A stretch of DNA of 64,000 nucleotides from Duganella levis (lineage in GTDB: Bacteria > Pseudomonadota > Gammaproteobacteria > Burkholderiales > Burkholderiaceae_D): positions 1 through 64,000 of the forward strand of contig NZ_WWCT01000023.1 of assembly GCF_009857605.1 (NCBI RefSeq), given 5' to 3'. Shown here one piece after another: positions 59,600 through 64,000 of the stretch. Position numbers and translations under genes: made by a program. The notes under the pieces are model-generated. The model made no database searches. It had not been told where the DNA came from and saw nothing but the letters and a program-made list of their open reading frames with translations. Each line of letters begins with the position of its first letter. The stretch's first letter is position 1.

Positions 59600-61857
59600 A
59601 CCGGTCGTTTTCGATTTACCTCGACCTGGTGCGCATCATCAGCGCGCTGCTGGTGGTGCTGTATCACTCCAACATCCGCCTGCTCAGCGTGGACAAGCTG
59701 CCGCTCAGCACCCACGGCCACGCGGCGGTGATTGTATTCTTCGTCCTTTCCGGCTACGTGATTGCTCACATCACCAGCACGCGCGAAAATACGCCGCTGG
59801 AATACTGGTCGAGCCGCCTGGCGCGCTTTTATTCGCTTGCGCTGCCCGCTGTGCTGCTCACGCCTCTGCTGGATAGCCTTGGCGAAGCGATGGCGCCGCA
59901 GTTCTATGGCGACCGCACCACGCACGATCTGGCCTGGCTGCGCATCCTCACCAGCCTGGCCTTCCTCAACGAGGTATGGACACTGTCGATCATGTCCTTC
60001 TCCAACGTGCCGTATTGGTCGCTGTGCTATGAATTCTGGTACTACGTGCTGTTTGCCATTCTCACCTTCACGCGCGGCCGGAAGCGCGTGCTGTGGTGCG
60101 CAGCGGCGGCGCTGCTGATCGGGCCCAAGATCCTGCTGCTGGCGCCTGTGTGGGCCACTGGCGTGCTGCTGCATCGCTGGACTACCTTGCAGCGCATCGG
60201 CCGTGGTGCTGGTGCTGTGCTGCTAGCCGGCTCCTGCATCGGCTATGCGCTGTTCCATCATTATCAGCTAACGGAGGCAGGCAGCGCGTGGCTGCGCCAG
60301 ATCGTTGGCGCGCATTGGCATCAGCAGTTTGCGTTCTCGCGCTATTTTATGACGGACTATCTGCTGGCGATCATCGTCGCCTGTCATTTCGTCGGCGTGC
60401 GCGCGCTGGCGCCGTCACTGGAACGACTGGCGCCGCTGGTGCGGCCGCTGGCGGCCTACACGTTCAGCATCTACCTGCTACACCAGCCGCTGATTCAGTT
60501 CTACGCAACGCTATTCAACGGCGATCCGACCGGGCCGTGGTTCTACATCGTCACCATGCTGGCGGTGTTTGCCAGCATATATGCCATCGGCACGCTGACC
60601 GAGCAGCAGCGGCATCATTGGCGACGGGCGATACACCGGCTACTGGCCTCTCCCGCGCCGCAGCCGCTACCGGCGGTGGTGCTGGGCATCGATACGCCAA
60701 TCGGCCTGGCCATCATCCGCGATCTTGGCCGGCATGGCGTCAACGTAGTTGGCATTGCCCGCAGCGCGCAGGCGCTGGGACTCGGCTCGCGCTATTTGCA
60801 TCGCGGCGTGGTGCGGGCGGACGATGTGATCGCCCAACTGCACCAGCTTGGCAAGGAGATTGGTCCGGCCGCGCTGTTCGCCATTTCGGAGGCCGATATT
60901 GTGATGCTGAACCAGGCGCGCGATGCGCTGCCCGGATATCGCATGATGTTTGCCGACGCCACCCGCATGGAGCGCGTGCTGCGCAAGGAGCTTACCTACG
61001 CGGCGGCGGCGGACGTAGGCATATTCGTGCCACGCACCTGGCATCCGGCATCGATCGCGCAGGCCGATGAAGCTGCGCAGGAGGCGCGCTATCCCGCTGT
61101 GCTGAAATGGGCCGATCCAAACGCTATAGCGCCGTTACTGCGCCAGGCCGGCATGGCGCTCGAGAAGGTGCAGCACTGCGACGACGCCCAAACGCTGACG
61201 GCCGCCCTGCGGCGCTATCAAGTGACGGGGCGCTATCCCATGGTGCAGGAATACTGCGATGGCTACGGCCTGGGACAATTCGTGTTGATGAAGGATGGCG
61301 AGGCGTTGTATCAGTTCCAGCACAGGCGCCTGCATGAGTGGCCGCCGGAGGGCGGCACCTCGACGCTGTGCGTATCGACGCCTGTTTCGCAGCAGCTGAT
61401 GCGGCAGTCAGTCGCCCTGCTGCGCGTATTGGAGTGGGAAGGCGTGGCGATGGTCGAATATCGTTATGATCCAGCCACCGGGCGCGCGGCGCTGATGGAG
61501 GTGAATGGCCGCTTCTGGGGCAGCCTGCCGCTGGCCTGTCACGCGGGTGCCAGCTTTCCGTGGTACTGCTATCAGGCGCTGGGCCTTCAGCAGCCGATTG
61601 CGGCCGGTCCGTATCGCGCTGGCATGCGCTGCCGCTTCATGACAGCGGAGACGCGCCGCCTGCTGCATCTGCTGATGCGGCCCTCGCCGCAGACCAGCCG
61701 CTGGCGCGCACTGGCGGAGTACCTGACCGAATTCCTGCGTCCCGGCGCCTGCTACTTCGTCCACGACTGGCGCGATCCAATGCCGCTGTGGCGCGACCTG
61801 CGCCACAGCGTATTACAGCGGTTGCTCCAACAGCGCTACCTGAACAAGGCAAAGTGA
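59596..61857 (+). CDS. Acyltransferase-3 membrane domain fused to ATP-grasp ligase
   Basis: A 753-residue fusion. Residues 1-345 are an acyltransferase_3 (OafA/NodX-type) membrane domain with about ten segments (FSIYLDLVRIISALLVVLYH with the conserved Arg13 and His24, VIVFFVLSGYVIAH). From about 355 to 700 lies a cytoplasmic ATP-grasp domain. It has a pre-ATP-grasp Rossmann start (VVLGIDTPIGLAIIRDL), a lysine segment (PAVLKWADPNA), and metal-binding Glu and Asn in MEVNGRFWGS. Such ligases join a carboxylate to an amine. The gene is translationally coupled to the deacetylase-phosphatase fusion, so both likely modify a surface glycan or lipid. Confidence 0.87.
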   Translation: MNRSFSIYLDLVRIISALLVVLYHSNIRLLSVDKLPLSTHGHAAVIVFFVLSGYVIAHITSTRENTPLEYWSSRLARFYSLALPAVLLTPLLDSLGEAMAPQFYGDRTTHDLAWLRILTSLAFLNEVWTLSIMSFSNVPYWSLCYEFWYYVLFAILTFTRGRKRVLWCAAAALLIGPKILLLAPVWATGVLLHRWTTLQRIGRGAGAVLLAGSCIGYALFHHYQLTEAGSAWLRQIVGAHWHQQFAFSRYFMTDYLLAIIVACHFVGVRALAPSLERLAPLVRPLAAYTFSIYLLHQPLIQFYATLFNGDPTGPWFYIVTMLAVFASIYAIGTLTEQQRHHWRRAIHRLLASPAPQPLPAVVLGIDTPIGLAIIRDLGRHGVNVVGIARSAQALGLGSRYLHRGVVRADDVIAQLHQLGKEIGPAALFAISEADIVMLNQARDALPGYRMMFADATRMERVLRKELTYAAAADVGIFVPRTWHPASIAQADEAAQEARYPAVLKWADPNAIAPLLRQAGMALEKVQHCDDAQTLTAALRRYQVTGRYPMVQEYCDGYGLGQFVLMKDGEALYQFQHRRLHEWPPEGGTSTLCVSTPVSQQLMRQSVALLRVLEWEGVAMVEYRYDPATGRAALMEVNGRFWGSLPLACHAGASFPWYCYQALGLQQPIAAGPYRAGMRCRFMTAETRRLLHLLMRPSPQTSRWRALAEYLTEFLRPGACYFVHDWRDPMPLWRDLRHSVLQRLLQQRYLNKAK

Positions 61858-61858
61858 C

Positions 61859-64000
61859 TTATTTACCAATCACCTTCACCAGGCCAGCCGCCGACTTGAC
61901 CAAGCCGGCATCGCCGCCACTGGCACTCAGCTTGCCGGATGCGTCATCCCACTTCAGCTGCGTCACGGTCGACTTGCCCTTCTCGTAGTCATAGCTCACG
62001 CCATCGTCGTCATACAGGCGGAACTCGCCGCTCTTGCCCGGATAAACGTTGATCGCAGCGATGCCCTGCTTGGTCGCCGTCGACTGCACCTCGGCGCCAA
62101 TCGGCACAATCGAACCAGCCTTCACAAACACCGGAATCTGGTCGATCGGCGCAGCCACCTTGACCCAACGTCCGCCGGACAGCTTCTCGTTGGTCCAGAA
62201 GTTATACCAGTCCGCGCCGGCCGGCAGGTAGACATCCTTCTCCGTCTGGCCCTGCTCCGTCACCGGCGCCACCAGGAAGGCCGGACCAAACATATACTGC
62301 GTGCCGATATTGGCCACGTTCGGATCGTTGGGGAAGTCCATCCACAAAGGACGCATGAACGGCGCGCCGGTATCGTGCGTGAACTTGGCCTGCGAGTAGA
62401 TGTAAGGGATCAGCTGATAACGCAGCGTATCGTAGCGCGCCATCACGGCTTCCGCCTGTTTGCCGAAGGACCAGATCTCGGCTTCCTTGCGGTCACCGTG
62501 CAGGCGCAGCGTCGGCAGGAATGTCCCGTACTGGAACCAGCGCGTCAGCAGCTCCGGATAGTCGTGGTTATTGCCGACCACATTGCGGGCATCCGACGGG
62601 TCCAGCAACGGCGGTTTGACCGCGCTGCTTTCCGCCGCCAGCTTCTGCCAGCCGCCGATATCGTTGCCCCAGTAAGCGATGCCGGACGCCGTCATGTTCA
62701 GGCCAGTCGGGATCTGGCGCGTCAGCGCTTCCCACGTCGGCTGGATGTCCGAAGACCAGAACAAGGCGCCGGTGCGCTGCGAACCCAGATAAGCGGCGCG
62801 CGACAGGATCAGCACCCGCTTGTTCGGCTTCCAAGCGCGCATGTTCTCGGCCACGCCTTCCACATGCATCAGCGGGAACAGGTTGTGATAGCGGTCGCCC
62901 GAACCGATCGAATAGAAGAAACCATCCGGCACCAGATCCGGCTCGGTCTCGTCCAGCCAAGGGTAATCGAAGCCCTGCGACAGGATATTGTCGCGCGCCT
63001 TCTCCCAGAACCATTTGCGGGCCGCTGGATTGGTCGGATCGATCAGGCCACCGGTGCGGTCGGAGCGGAACGGCAGGCCATCGACGGTCTTGCCGTCCTT
63101 GTCCTTCAACAGCAGGCCTTTGTTATCCAGCTCATTGAAATAGCGGCCCGAGGTTTCGTAGCGCGGCCAGATCGAGATGATCGACTCCATGCCCATATCG
63201 TGCAGTTGCTTGTTCATCGCCTTCGGATCGGGGAACTGCGCCGGATCGATATCCATCTGGCCCATGCGGGTCCAGTAGAACCAGTCCACCACCATCACAT
63301 CCAGCGGATACTTCTTCTGCCGATAGGTATTCGCCACGCGCAGCACTTCCTGTTGGCTGTCGTAGCGGGCTTTCGACTGAATCAGGCCAAAGGCGGATTT
63401 TGGCGGAATCGGCGTCTTGCCGGTCACGCGTGCATAGCCCGAGTAAATCTCTTCCGGCGTTGAACCGGTGATGACGAAGAAGCTGACGCGCTCCCCCACA
63501 TTCGACTGGAACGCCGTGCGGCCATTGACGCCAGCGATGAAGCGCGTGGCCGACGGGTTGTCCCACACGATGCCATAGCCCTTAGACGACACCATGAACG
63601 GCACGCACACCGTCTCGCCGGCCGGCGCATCGTACCAGTGCTTGCAATCGAGGACGCGGCCGCGCAGATCCAGCGCGCCGAGCGACTCCTGGTTCTGGCC
63701 CATGCCGTAGTAATGCTCGTCGCGCGCCACCGAGAACGAGGCGCCGACCTGGAAGGTCTTTTCGGTGTTGACGGTCTGCGGCGACATCTCCCAGCCGTTC
63801 ATGCTGACGACGGTCTCGCCCTTGGCGTTCAACACCTGCAGGCCAACCGGCGCCAGCGACGGCGCGAAATACTTCTGGCCCTGCGTCGGCACGGATGGCG
63901 GCGGCGACGGATTGACGCGCACCGTCATCGCCGACGAAGTGAAGACGTCGCCGTCCTTGCCGCCGTTGTGGCGGAAGGCGCTGTTGTCGGCGTTCTTCGG
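61859..64000 (-). CDS. Glycoside hydrolase family 31 (alpha-xylosidase/alpha-glucosidase), 5' end beyond window
   Basis: At least 713 residues. The frame is open past the ATG at 63928 to the window edge, and the N-terminal domain looks incomplete, so the start lies outside. The GH31 barrel shows VMVVDWFYWTRMGQMDID, the nucleophile Asp in YPWLDETEPD, and the acid/base Asp in ALFWSSDIQPTWEALTRQI, followed by GIAYWGNDIGGW. The C-terminus has a beta-domain (VFVKAGSIVPIG) and a DUF5110-like tail (FRLYDDDGVSYDYEKG). WLDETEP and the insert pattern suggest alpha-xylosidase-like specificity. It converges with the acyltransferase gene, 1 nt apart. Confidence 0.9.
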   Translation of the reverse strand, partial: PKNADNSAFRHNGGKDGDVFTSSAMTVRVNPSPPPSVPTQGQKYFAPSLAPVGLQVLNAKGETVVSMNGWEMSPQTVNTEKTFQVGASFSVARDEHYYGMGQNQESLGALDLRGRVLDCKHWYDAPAGETVCVPFMVSSKGYGIVWDNPSATRFIAGVNGRTAFQSNVGERVSFFVITGSTPEEIYSGYARVTGKTPIPPKSAFGLIQSKARYDSQQEVLRVANTYRQKKYPLDVMVVDWFYWTRMGQMDIDPAQFPDPKAMNKQLHDMGMESIISIWPRYETSGRYFNELDNKGLLLKDKDGKTVDGLPFRSDRTGGLIDPTNPAARKWFWEKARDNILSQGFDYPWLDETEPDLVPDGFFYSIGSGDRYHNLFPLMHVEGVAENMRAWKPNKRVLILSRAAYLGSQRTGALFWSSDIQPTWEALTRQIPTGLNMTASGIAYWGNDIGGWQKLAAESSAVKPPLLDPSDARNVVGNNHDYPELLTRWFQYGTFLPTLRLHGDRKEAEIWSFGKQAEAVMARYDTLRYQLIPYIYSQAKFTHDTGAPFMRPLWMDFPNDPNVANIGTQYMFGPAFLVAPVTEQGQTEKDVYLPAGADWYNFWTNEKLSGGRWVKVAAPIDQIPVFVKAGSIVPIGAEVQSTATKQGIAAINVYPGKSGEFRLYDDDGVSYDYEKGKSTVTQLKWDDASGKLSASGGDAGLVKSAAGLVKVIGK

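Overview
The window is about 63% GC, densely coded, and carries many TonB-dependent receptors, LysR regulators and aromatic or sugar catabolic operons. Protein character (SsuD-like monooxygenases, a Massilia/Duganella-like EF-G fragment, gallate genes, proteobacterial-type cyanophycin genes) suggests a beta-proteobacterium of the Oxalobacteraceae (Duganella/Massilia/Janthinobacterium type). This lineage call is inferred from remembered family resemblance, not from a search. I see no rRNA, tRNA, CRISPR array, insertion sequence or phage genes. No gene-free stretch exceeds about 250 bases.

Layout. (1) 1-13102: a sulfonate-type uptake and degradation locus. A minus-strand operon runs ssuC-ssuB-acyl-CoA-dehydrogenase-like-ssuD-like-hydroxyacid dehydrogenase-class II aldolase-tonB-like. 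A second minus-strand operon holds a Tat-exported amine oxidase, an exported RidA, a TonB receptor and a LysR regulator. An ssuA-like binding protein is divergent. A 55-bp element, 75% identical in its two copies, sits exactly 48 nt upstream of the first gene of both operons. The tonB-like gene at the window edge runs in frame into elongation factor G sequence, which is the strangest single observation. (2) 13109-17096: an operon of TonB receptor, fatty-acid desaturase and PhnD-like binding protein. (3) 17251-18691: Crp/Fnr regulator and small proteins. (4) 18784-27539: a gluconate locus of gntK, TonB receptor, gntT, a giant double beta-helix/SMP-30-like fusion and an esterase, headed by LacI-type operator sequences. 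(5) 27780-31654: catalase-like peroxidase, orphan response regulator, MFS transporter and GlxA-type regulator. (6) 31857-36564: an IorAB-like molybdenum hydroxylase operon with hydrolase and diheme cytochrome, headed by a helically phased direct repeat. (7) 36557-38920: DHA2 efflux pump and divergent LysR. (8) 38926-46957: a complete gallate pathway (dioxygenase, tautomerase, hydratase, aldolase, transporter, porin) with a LysR regulator carrying two HTH domains. (9) 46961-48159: siderophore-interacting protein and divergent MarR.

(10) 48268-56241 is the best candidate for an undescribed system. A haem-oxygenase-like diiron oxidase, cyanophycinase and full-length cyanophycin synthetase form one tight operon. 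It faces a second operon of a HemK-like methyltransferase and a synthetase with an eroded ATP-grasp domain, and the two share a bidirectional terminator. The two tailoring-type enzymes suggest that cyanophycin or an Asp-Arg product could be oxidised or methylated. (11) 56320-57840: hybrid histidine kinase. (12) 58028-61857: two translationally coupled fusion proteins, polysaccharide deacetylase plus low-molecular-weight tyrosine phosphatase, and acyltransferase-3 plus ATP-grasp, probably for surface glycan modification. (13) 61859-64000: a GH31 glycosidase that runs off the window.
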